Shown here piece after piece: positions 1 through 7,179 of a stretch of 64,000 bases of DNA; position 1 is the stretch's first letter, and each line of letters opens with the position of its first letter. The notes beneath the pieces were generated by a model. The model saw nothing but the letters and a program-made list of their open reading frames with translations, was not told the DNA's origin and made no database searches. Made by a program: the position numbers and the translations under genes. The DNA is from Planctomycetota bacterium (GTDB taxonomy: Bacteria > Planctomycetota > Phycisphaerae > Sedimentisphaerales > Anaerobacaceae): assembly GCA_019456145.1 (NCBI GenBank), contig VRUL01000011.1, positions 95,890 through 159,889 on the forward strand, given 5' to 3'.

Positions 1-279
1 CAAAATGTAATGACAGCGAAAATATTATATACATTTGATCGACATCATTTCATAATTCGCGGAGGTGCGATTAAAACGCATGAAAGAGGCAACGAACAAT
101 TCTATGACCAAGCTGCAATAATTGTAGATAATATATTTTATAGAGGGGCGGGCTATTCTTGGGGAGATAATTTTATTGATGAAGAAAGTCGCTCAGAGGG
201 GAGTTTGGTTACGAACAGTACAATACTTAAGCCTACGATAAATACACATATAACTTATATGTTAAAGGATTATGTTTAA
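1..279 (+). CDS. 3' end of an unidentified gene cut by the window edge
   Basis: The reading frame is open from base 1, so the ATG at 10 need not be the start; only about 92 C-terminal residues are visible. The piece is rich in aromatic and charged residues, with no membrane segment or cysteine motif. It has the look of the end of the sce7725/beta-family proteins that often accompany sce7726 proteins, but here the neighbour is convergent rather than co-directional, so I do not assign it. Its TAA (277-279) overlaps the stop of the opposing gene by 4 bp. Confidence 0.5.
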   Translation, partial: QNVMTAKILYTFDRHHFIIRGGAIKTHERGNEQFYDQAAIIVDNIFYRGAGYSWGDNFIDEESRSEGSLVTNSTILKPTINTHITYMLKDYV

Positions 280-839
280 GGCATGGCTTGATAATGCCTA
301 GCTATAAGTGCAGTGCTAATATTATTACTTAGCTCTACTTTCTTCTTAGTACGAGATATCAATTGTGCTAATAATCTTCTGCTGTTGTTTTTTGTACTTT
401 TATCATGCTGTTCAACAAGGGGGAGCATTTCACTTTTCCATAAGATTAACAATGCTAGACTTTTATCAAAACAAGGGTTATTCCTTGCTCGTCTTATGTA
501 TTTCAGTGTTACTTCGTTGCCTTTTCTTTCGGCAATCATTATGCCCCAGAATTTCGGCAAAAGTTCTTTTGCTTTATTTAAATGCTTGGTTGTGGTCACG
601 AGAGTTATTCTACGGAATGATAAATTAAAATAATCCCCTTGCTTTACGGCTCGCTCTATCTTATCGCTGTCACCTTTTATCTCAAAACAATGTGCATCCT
701 TGTATAAAGCAACTACATCGGCAATGGCATTTCCATTGTGAACACGAAGCTCTTCAATAACTGCTTTGGGTTTTATAGCTTGATTTTTTAACTTACTAAT
801 TAGGATTGGCCTGATTAGCTTATCATGTATGGGTGCCAT
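276..839 (-). CDS. sce7726 family protein
   Basis: A 187-residue protein that matches the sce7726 family by pattern: an N-terminal helical segment, then the core ADVVALYKDAHCFEIKGDSD (about residues 39-58). This resembles the acidic core of PD-(D/E)xK nuclease-like folds (D...E-x-K). A strand-rich stretch (RRITLVTTTKHLNKA) follows. The biochemical role of the family is not established; members are frequent in accessory regions, and the nuclease-like fold is inference. It converges on the partial gene to its left. Nothing suggests an operon, and the right flank is decayed sequence. Confidence 0.7.
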   Translation of the reverse strand: MAPIHDKLIRPILISKLKNQAIKPKAVIEELRVHNGNAIADVVALYKDAHCFEIKGDSDKIERAVKQGDYFNLSFRRITLVTTTKHLNKAKELLPKFWGIMIAERKGNEVTLKYIRRARNNPCFDKSLALLILWKSEMLPLVEQHDKSTKNNSRRLLAQLISRTKKKVELSNNISTALIARHYQAMP

Positions 840-937
840 TGTTATATTCTTTCAATCTAAGCATCTGCCTCTTAAAGCATAAGAGATTTACACTTAATCA
901 CAAACTATTCTGATATAATACCATTGTTTGTGAATAA

Positions 938-1139
938 GACAATACCAAAAGCTTTAACGGCAACTCTCTCGCACTAATCCCCATAGGAAAGGACTGTGGG
1001 CTAAATACAACGACGGAAAGCAAGCAGGAGACTATTGCAAGAGGCTTCGAAATTAGTAGATGAATTGGGGAGATTACATATATATACGTATCGAGATATC
1101 TACGGTAAGTTGGTTGAAAAGACAAAAAGAATGAAGTGA
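938..1139 (+). pseudogene. Frameshifted remnant of a small DUF2188-like protein
   Basis: Two overlapping frames read as one small protein. From 938 the frame gives LALIPIGKDCGLNTTTESK and then ETIARGFEI before a stop. A shift near 1050 continues into LGRLHIYTYRDIYGKLVEK and ends at 1137-1139. The pattern (conserved T/S-K-E-A-I block, alpha helix, strand ending in a G-containing turn) resembles DUF2188. No start codon in frame was found. The identity is tentative, but a single shift linking two plausible halves supports a broken gene. The rest of the 840-1241 gap holds nothing else I can recognise. Confidence 0.35.
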
Positions 1140-1241
1140 GGGAAGACTGCGCAGCGGAAGTTTAGAAAGGATTTGGTAAAAATAATGTAGGGGGCCCCTT
1201 TTGTCCCCTCCATGTAAGGGCTAATTTGGCCCAGTTAGAAA

Positions 1242-1643
1242 GTGCACAAGGTTTATTCGCCTCACCGAAGCCCACGAATCATCACTGACAAGATGGTTTT
1301 TACACATCCGGGAGTATTGACGGCTGCTGATATATCATGCGTGGTTATTCCTGACGGGTGTGTTGGGCTGCCAACGTTAGCGGCGCTGGAACAAGGGATA
1401 CCGGTAATCGCCGTGAAAGAGAACCGAAATCGAATGAAAAATAAGCTGGAAGAATTGCCATTTGCGGCAGGCAAGCTCTTTATCGTTGAAAACTATCTTG
1501 AGGCTGTCGGTATGATGACAGCCCTTAAGAGCGGCGTTGCTCCATCGAGCGTCCGACGTCCACTTGAAGAGACCAGAGTTTCTTCCGGAGAAAATTCACA
1601 AGTTGACACACCTTCGGTGGCGACTGAGGAAAGTGGTCGTTGA
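1242..1643 (+). pseudogene. N-terminally truncated DUF3326-like protein
   Basis: This 133-codon frame begins at a GTG just after an in-frame TAG (1236-1238). It carries what looks like only the last third of a DUF3326 protein: CVVIPDGCVGLPTLAALEQG, IPVIAVKENRN, then GKLFIVENYLEAVGMMTAL. Full members are about 350 residues, so most of the gene is missing. The final 30 residues (SSVRRPLEETRV onward) are probably read-out beyond the original end. No ribosome binding site is evident. The function of DUF3326 is unknown. It lies in a stretch of decayed genes. Confidence 0.45.
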
Positions 1644-1687
1644 TGATAATATACGGCCGGAGTGGCGGGTAAAACGATAAAAAAAAA

Positions 1688-1706
1688 CCCCAGCACGGGA
1701 CTGGGG
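1688..1706 (-). terminator. Intrinsic-terminator-like hairpin for leftward transcription
   Basis: CCCCAG (1688-1693) pairs with CTGGGG (1701-1706) across a 7-nt loop. Read on the minus strand the hairpin is followed by a run of T (complement of the A tract 1678-1687). No minus-strand gene lies just upstream, so it may be a leftover or part of a dispersed repeat. Confidence 0.5.
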
Positions 1707-1723
1707 GCTAAACATAAAGACAA

Positions 1724-1744
1724 CCCCGCCAACAAGTGGCGGGG
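1724..1744. repeat. Inverted repeat CCCCGCC / GGCGGGG
   Basis: A perfect 7-bp stem (1724-1730 with 1738-1744) around a 7-nt loop, 18 bp from the terminator-like hairpin at 1688. No T tract follows on either strand. It belongs to the hairpin-rich 1644-1979 gap, which otherwise contains only dispersed repeat sequence. Confidence 0.5.
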
Positions 1745-1800
1745 CTTCCGGCGATACAATGTGAACGTTGTTGTATTGTTCCCTTCGGCTGCGCTCAGTG

Positions 1801-1853
1801 TAAACTCACAGGGCAAGCTATATAAATGATTAATGATGAGTGATTATTGATTA
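1801..1853. repeat. Dispersed intergenic repeat, copy 1
   Basis: The segment has a block taaactcacagggcaagc and then ctatataaatgattaatgat. The first block recurs at 6853-6871 and the second at 10289-10312, each time just after a gene. Three copies in 9 kb show a dispersed, non-coding repeat family; its role is unknown. Confidence 0.6.
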
Positions 1854-1979
1854 TTGTTGGAGATTGAAAAATCTTGATTTTTCAAGGTAATTTTTGTAAG
1901 ATTATTGATGTCGGAAGGAATGAATTATGTTTTAAGCGTTTAAATGGGAAGTATCGGTTAATTATTTGGAGTGCGAATC

Positions 1980-3263
1980 ATGTTATCTAAACGTGATAAC
2001 GTTTTCATGTACAAGATTTCGCTCGTTCTTATCCTGGCTTTATCATTTACCTTCTCTGATGTTTATTGCAGCGACTGGCCTCAGTTCAGGGGGCCGGGAG
2101 GATTGGGTGTAGCTAAGGCAAATAGCCTGCCGACCAGTTGGAGTGACGGGGAAAATATTATATGGAAGGCAACAATTCCAGGGGCAGGTGCATCGAGTCC
2201 GGTTATTTATGGAAATCGTGTGTTTTTGACGTGTTTTACCGGTTATGGAGTTGATGGGAGGAGTTCAGGAAATATTAATGATTTAAAGCGTCATCTCTTA
2301 TGCCTGGATGGGGGATCTGGAGGGATTCTATGGCAAAAAGAGGTTAAGACGGTATTGCCGGAATCGAAGAGTTCACGTTTTCCGGGTTATGCTTCGAGTA
2401 CACCGGCCGTGGATGTGGATAGAGTATACTGCTTTTTCGGTAAGTCCGGAGTAATCGCATTTGATCATTCGGGTAATCAGCTATGGCATAGAAGTGTAGG
2501 AAACAATACTCACGGCTGGGGTTCAGCAGCTTCGCCGGTATTATATAAAAACCTCGTCATTATTAATGCATTTGTCGAGTGCGGACAGCTCATTGCACTG
2601 GATAAAACTTCTGGCAGGGAAGTTTGGCGTGCGGGAGGTTTAAAGGAATCCTGGAATACACCTCTTTTAGTAGAACTGCCTAACGGAAAGACGGAGCTGG
2701 TCGTTGCTATTTCCGGTAAGATTCTGGGATTCGAACCTGCTACTGGTAAACAGTTGTGGGAATGCAAGGGGCATCGGTGGTACATCGTACCGAGTTTGAC
2801 TGCAAACAATGGAGTAGTGTACTGTCTTTCTGGAAAGGGTGTTGAGGCAATAAAGGCCGTGCGTGCGGGCGGTCGGGGAGATGTAAGCGATACGCATTTG
2901 CTTTGGACAGTCAAGAAGGGAACTAACGTACCATCAGCAATCTATCATGAGGGCCATATATATTTTGTACATGAAAGCAAAGAAATTGCGTACTGCCTTA
3001 ATGCAAAGACAGGAGATGTTGTCTATGAAGAGCGTTTGCCCAGGATTGGGGGAATATATGCCTCTGCAATAATGGGGGCGGGGAAAATATACTACGTATC
3101 ACGCGGGGGTGGAACGTTTGTGCTGGCTGCAAAGCCGAAGTATGAACTGCTGGCTCACAACAGGCTTGAAGGTGATCGAAACGCCAATGCCAGTCCGGCT
3201 GTAACCGGTCAGCGGTTGGTCCTGCGGCTGGATCGTTTTCTGTATTGTATTGGAAAGACGTGA
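1980..3263 (+). CDS. Secreted PQQ-like beta-propeller repeat protein
   Basis: About 427 residues from the ATG at 1980, chosen because GGAG (1968-1971) lies 8 nt upstream; a GTG at 1971 and an ATG at 2007 are alternatives. An N-terminal signal peptide (hydrophobic ISLVLILALSFTF) is followed by DWPQFRGPGGLG, the usual opening of PQQ-like/BamB-type propellers. Repeated blades carry the W-x-K/R and LD-x-x-x-G-x-x-x-W pattern, e.g. CLDGGSGGILWQKE, ALDKTSGREVW and GFEPATGKQLWE. The family folds as an eight-bladed propeller; many members bind no PQQ and their substrates are unknown. Location is predicted periplasmic or extracellular. It stands alone between intergenic repeats. Confidence 0.8.
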   Translation: MLSKRDNVFMYKISLVLILALSFTFSDVYCSDWPQFRGPGGLGVAKANSLPTSWSDGENIIWKATIPGAGASSPVIYGNRVFLTCFTGYGVDGRSSGNINDLKRHLLCLDGGSGGILWQKEVKTVLPESKSSRFPGYASSTPAVDVDRVYCFFGKSGVIAFDHSGNQLWHRSVGNNTHGWGSAASPVLYKNLVIINAFVECGQLIALDKTSGREVWRAGGLKESWNTPLLVELPNGKTELVVAISGKILGFEPATGKQLWECKGHRWYIVPSLTANNGVVYCLSGKGVEAIKAVRAGGRGDVSDTHLLWTVKKGTNVPSAIYHEGHIYFVHESKEIAYCLNAKTGDVVYEERLPRIGGIYASAIMGAGKIYYVSRGGGTFVLAAKPKYELLAHNRLEGDRNANASPAVTGQRLVLRLDRFLYCIGKT

Positions 3264-3441
3264 TGTGGAGCTTAACGATGCGCTTTCGCGCTGCCGGAGG
3301 ATTCGATTAGTTGAATACGAGGCGGAGATACTGTTGGAGATGGCGAAGGAACGGGCGTTTTGCGATGGGCCGCCCTACTGCTATAAGAAGGCGCTTGATG
3401 AAGCGGAAGAGAATATAAAGAAGATAAATTCTAAATCCTAA
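3250..3441 (+). pseudogene. Possible C-terminal remnant of a STAND/TPR protein
   Basis: A 63-codon frame starting at TTG inside the end of the propeller gene. The piece RLVEYEAEILLEMAKERAF followed by ALDEAEENIKKI resembles the last TPR-like helices of STAND NTPases such as the one at 7180. No ribosome binding site is evident. It could also be chance coding; I regard it as a weak relic. Confidence 0.3.
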
Positions 3442-3687
3442 TATCTAAATCCTAAACAAATTCAAAACTTTAAATTTTAATGTTCAAAACGAGATTGCTT
3501 CGCTGCGCTGTCAATGACAGAAAAATGGTGTGCAGTGCACCCCCTACCAAAGAATAAAGATGGTGGGGCAAGCCCCACCCTACCAAAATATTGCCACTAC
3601 TAAAGTATTGCCACAGATTTCTCAGATTGACGCTGACCTACCTGAAAAGAAGTTAAATTGTCTTTGGAATATCGGTATTAACCAGGA
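3442..3687. other. Intergenic low-complexity repeat tract
   Basis: No gene. 3431-3480 is an AT-rich tract of short near-repeats (taaatcctaa, ttcaaaac). 3481-3527 contains an attgcttcgctgcgctgtca-type unit, and 3556-3587 a ggggcaagccccaccctacc unit. Such units are widely dispersed in genomes of this kind. tattgccac occurs twice (3589, 3608). Confidence 0.5.
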
Positions 3688-3716
3688 TTGACAAAAAAGC
3701 GGGATTTTGGTATACT
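3688..3716 (+). promoter_or_regulatory. Consensus sigma-70 promoter
   Basis: TTGACA (3688-3693), a 17-bp spacer, then TATACT (3711-3716). It points at the secreted dockerin-type protein, giving a leader of about 85 nt to the ATG at 3808. Confidence 0.7.
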
Positions 3717-3807
3717 GTGCTATCAGCAACTTTGAGAGGGATTCTCTATTGTTTGTGCGATTGTGTGGCTCAAGTAGGGAAGAATGGGGAGCTGGAGGAT
3801 AGTATTA

Positions 3808-6789
3808 ATGAATTGGACGAGGATTTGGGGTCTGTGGGGGAGGATTATTTTAATAGTTTTTGCAGGGGGTTGTTATTTATCCGCGACTGAACCTGCATCG
3901 GCCGATGGGCCGCCAGTTGGCGCGGCGGATGTCATCTTCACTGAGAGCTTCGAGACGGATGGCCAGGGTACGCGCTACACGGCCAGTACGCCGTTCAACA
4001 AGCAAGGCAACTACTGGGACCGGGGCGAGAATTCCGATTTCGACACATTAGTGGCATACACGAACCCGGACGGTTCGTTCTTCTGGGCGGCGGAGGATGT
4101 GGATTCGACCGGGCCCGGAGGCAACGGCAACCCGATCCAGACGCTGGATTTTACGGGTATCAACATCGCGGGCTTCACGAACCTTGTTTTCAGCGGCCTG
4201 TTCGCCTCCAGCGGAAACTCACTTGGGGCCGGGTTTCCGTTCGCAGAAGCCGACGATGGAATCAAAGTCCTATACCGCATCGACGGCGGCTCCTGGCGAA
4301 AAGGGCTGTGCTTCGCACCGGTCAACGCACCATTTCTGAACAACCTGGCCCACGATACAGATTGTGATGGCAGTGGGGATGGCGCGGTGCTCACCGAGGA
4401 CTTTGCCAGCGCGTCGAATCCGTTCACGTTCGATATTCCTGACGGGGCCCTGCTTGACCTTCACATTGAGGTCAAGGCCGACGAAAGTTCCGAAGAACTC
4501 GCCTTCGATCTTTTCCAGGTAAACGGCGATCCGATCCCTGACAATCAAGCCCCGACTGCGGCCTTGTTCGATGCCCCGGACGTCGGCGAACCGGAGATCG
4601 GAAACACTGCGTACAACTTCACCATCACCTACACCGACAATTCTGCGGTTGACGTTTCAACGATCGACATCGACGACGTATCTGTCTCAGGGCCCGGTGA
4701 ACCGCTGATTGTAACGGGTGCTGTCGAACCCACTGGAATCAACGGCGCGCCCAAGACGGCCACGTACACCGCCACGCCGCCGGGAGGCTCGTGGAACGCG
4801 ACTGACAACGGCACCTACACCATCAGCTTGATCGGCAAAGAGGTGGGTGACGACGGGTCGCCTCTGCTCTTCGTGGCCTCGGACCGCACCCTCACGACGT
4901 TCAATGTCAACGCGACCAATATACCGCCGGTTGTAAGCGGAGTGTTGGCCGAGGACGTCATCTTTCCGAACTTCTGTGAGACGACCTACACGTTTACGAT
5001 CGAGTACAGCGACATCGCCGGTATCGATGTTTCGTCCATTGATACCAATGATGTTACAGTAACCGGGCCGAGTGGACCGCTGATCGTGACCGGTGCCGGT
5101 GTGGACAATGCCACGAACGGCTCACCTCGTACCGCTACTTACACGGTCACCCCGTCCGGCGGCAGTTGGGGCATCGACGACGTCGGCACCTATATGATCG
5201 GGGTGACGGACAGCGAAGTGCTGGATGTCCTCGGCGCAGCCGTCGCGCCTAATCCTGCTTTTACTATCTTTGATGTGCTGGGGGGCAAGCTGCTAAACGA
5301 GAGCTTCGAGACCGACGGGCAGGGTGTGCGCTACACGGCCTCGCCGCCGTTCAATGCTGGTGCGGATGGCCACTGGGACCGCGGCACGAACGCCGACTTC
5401 GACACCCTGATCCCATATTTATCCGGCGACGGCGCGTTTTTCTGGGCGGTGGAGGATACCGATGAGGCCCCGGGCAACGGCAACCCGATCCAGATGCTGG
5501 AATTTACGGGGATCAATATTGCAGGTCACACGGAGCTGGAGTTCAACGGTCTGTTTGCGGCCACGCAACAATTCTTAGGCAACGGCTTTCCTTACAATGC
5601 CGGCCAAGGCGAACATGTCAAGGTGCTCTATCAAGTCAATGGAGGGGGCTTTCAAAACGGCCTATGGTTCACGGCCAACGTCAATTCACACCTGGCCCTG
5701 GACACCAACTTCGACGGCGCAGGGGACGGAGCAGAATTAGTCGACGTCTTTTTGCCGTACTCCTTCAGCATACCGGACGGCAACACCCTGGACCTGCGCA
5801 TTGAAGTCAAAGCGGATAGTGCCAGTGAAGAGGTCGCATTCGATAGTCTCATGGTGATCGGGAACTACGTCGGCGGCTTCCAGGGCTTCGATGGTGGCAA
5901 CGGTGTAAGCTTCACGACCAACGGATCGGCCGTGGTGGACGGCGGCTCGGTCCGTCTGACCGAGAATGTGGGCGGCCAGATCGGGTCGGTCATCTTCGGT
6001 CCTCTTTCGCCCGCCCCCGTAGAGAGCTTCAATGTCTCCTTCGATTTCAGGATCGGGCCTTCGAGTTTGGGCGGGGCCGACGGTCTGAGCTTTGCTCTGA
6101 TGGATTCAGCCATATATAACAAGTTTGCCGTCTTCGACGAGGACGGTCCGGGTACCGGCTCGCTGGCCGTGAGCTTCGATACTCATTCCAATGCCGGCGA
6201 GCCAAGCGGGAACTTTGTCGAGATTCTATTGGACGGCAACTCGGTCGCCACGGCTGATCCGACCTTCAATCTCGACACCACGCAGTGGCATCATGCGGAC
6301 ATCTCGTTCGACGGCAGGAGACTGACCCTAACACTCACGCCGAATGGCGGCTCTCCCGTCACTGTGTTCAGCGCTATGCCAGTGCCCGGATTCACACCGT
6401 TCGTGAGCCTGTACGGCTTTGGCGCACGCACCGGCGAGGTGAGCAGCGAGCACCGCGTGGACAACGTGCTCTTTGTCAACACATCCGGCGGCAACGACTG
6501 CGACGGCGACCTCGTGCCCGATGTATGGGACAACTGCCCGGACGATTGGAATCCGTCCCAGACGGATACGGACGGCGATGGAGTGGGCGACGATTGCGAC
6601 GTACTGCAAGGCTGTGACGATAATGCGAATCTGTATCTGGATAACATCATCAATTTGTTTGACCTTGCTGTTCTTGGCGCAGACTACGATTGCAACAGTG
6701 GTTGTACAGCCGATATTGACGGCGACGGCGATTCGGACATATTGGATGTGTCAATCATAGCCTTAAACTGGCTCTGCAGCGCTGATTGA
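3808..6789 (+). CDS. Secreted multidomain protein with dockerin-like C-terminus
   Basis: About 993 residues. The ATG at 3808 is preferred (GGAGG at 3794-3798, 9 nt away) over 3784, and gives a clear signal peptide (WGRIILIVFAGGC). Rough architecture: a beta module (residues 35-245), two Ig-like modules (250-365, 370-485), a second copy of the first module (495-690), an L-type lectin-like domain (700-885; FNVSFDFRIGPSSLGGADG), thrombospondin-3-type calcium repeats (DTDGDGVGDDCD), and a C-terminal dockerin-like segment (ADIDGDGDSDILDVSIIALN). The two copies of the first module share ESFETDGQG, WDRG and NGNPIQ. Dockerin-like ends are common in Phycisphaerae secreted proteins; a cohesin partner is not evident here. 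Visibly GC-richer than its flanks. No catalytic residues recognised. Confidence 0.75.
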   Translation: MNWTRIWGLWGRIILIVFAGGCYLSATEPASADGPPVGAADVIFTESFETDGQGTRYTASTPFNKQGNYWDRGENSDFDTLVAYTNPDGSFFWAAEDVDSTGPGGNGNPIQTLDFTGINIAGFTNLVFSGLFASSGNSLGAGFPFAEADDGIKVLYRIDGGSWRKGLCFAPVNAPFLNNLAHDTDCDGSGDGAVLTEDFASASNPFTFDIPDGALLDLHIEVKADESSEELAFDLFQVNGDPIPDNQAPTAALFDAPDVGEPEIGNTAYNFTITYTDNSAVDVSTIDIDDVSVSGPGEPLIVTGAVEPTGINGAPKTATYTATPPGGSWNATDNGTYTISLIGKEVGDDGSPLLFVASDRTLTTFNVNATNIPPVVSGVLAEDVIFPNFCETTYTFTIEYSDIAGIDVSSIDTNDVTVTGPSGPLIVTGAGVDNATNGSPRTATYTVTPSGGSWGIDDVGTYMIGVTDSEVLDVLGAAVAPNPAFTIFDVLGGKLLNESFETDGQGVRYTASPPFNAGADGHWDRGTNADFDTLIPYLSGDGAFFWAVEDTDEAPGNGNPIQMLEFTGINIAGHTELEFNGLFAATQQFLGNGFPYNAGQGEHVKVLYQVNGGGFQNGLWFTANVNSHLALDTNFDGAGDGAELVDVFLPYSFSIPDGNTLDLRIEVKADSASEEVAFDSLMVIGNYVGGFQGFDGGNGVSFTTNGSAVVDGGSVRLTENVGGQIGSVIFGPLSPAPVESFNVSFDFRIGPSSLGGADGLSFALMDSAIYNKFAVFDEDGPGTGSLAVSFDTHSNAGEPSGNFVEILLDGNSVATADPTFNLDTTQWHHADISFDGRRLTLTLTPNGGSPVTVFSAMPVPGFTPFVSLYGFGARTGEVSSEHRVDNVLFVNTSGGNDCDGDLVPDVWDNCPDDWNPSQTDTDGDGVGDDCDVLQGCDDNANLYLDNIINLFDLAVLGADYDCNSGCTADIDGDGDSDILDVSIIALNWLCSAD

Positions 6790-6847
6790 CTGTTGATGGA
6801 TTTATAGAAGTCTATCTCACCCCGATGAGATAACGCTTGGCTATCCC

Positions 6848-6871
6848 ACAGGGTAAACTCACGGGGCAAGC
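6848..6871. repeat. Dispersed intergenic repeat, copy 2
   Basis: Contains cacagggtaaactcac and then ggggcaagc, near-identical to the first block of the copy at 1801. It lies 60 bp after the stop of the dockerin-type gene. Confidence 0.5.
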
Positions 6872-7028
6872 AAAATTGGGTATGACGGGGGAGGCGGTTT
6901 GTGGTATATTCTGGGTTGGTTTTTTAGCGGGTGTGCGGTTTACGGGTGAGGTTCCAGTTTCGGAGTAACAGGCTTTCGGGCGGGACCCGGCAGAATGAGG
7001 TTAAAGATGGTATTAGTGGAGAGACAGC

Positions 7029-7169
7029 ATGGGAAGCGATGCGAAGGATAAGGGGCCGAGGGTATTTATAAGCTACAGCCATGATTCACCGGAGCATACG
7101 GATAGGGTGTTGGGGTTGGCGGACAAGCTGCGGGCAGAGGGTGGAAGACTGAGAACAGAGAGGAAGTAG
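7029..7169 (+). pseudogene. Truncated SEFIR/TIR-like domain stub
   Basis: A 46-codon frame with a good ribosome binding site (GGAG at 7018-7021). It contains PRVFISYSHDSPEHTDRVL and then LADKLRAEG, the opening strand and helix of a SEFIR domain (a TIR relative used for homotypic signalling). Complete SEFIR domains are about 140 residues. Here the frame stops after a low-complexity stretch (ggaagactgagaacagagag, 7143-7162) of the kind dispersed in this genome, suggesting a repeat insertion truncated it. The stop lies 10 bp before the STAND NTPase, so the two were probably one operon or one defence-type unit. Confidence 0.6.
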
Positions 7170-7179
7170 TGGAGAAAAT

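Noticed and set aside
898..1125. A 75-codon minus-strand frame
   Set aside because: Antisense to the frameshifted DUF2188-like remnant and without any motif.
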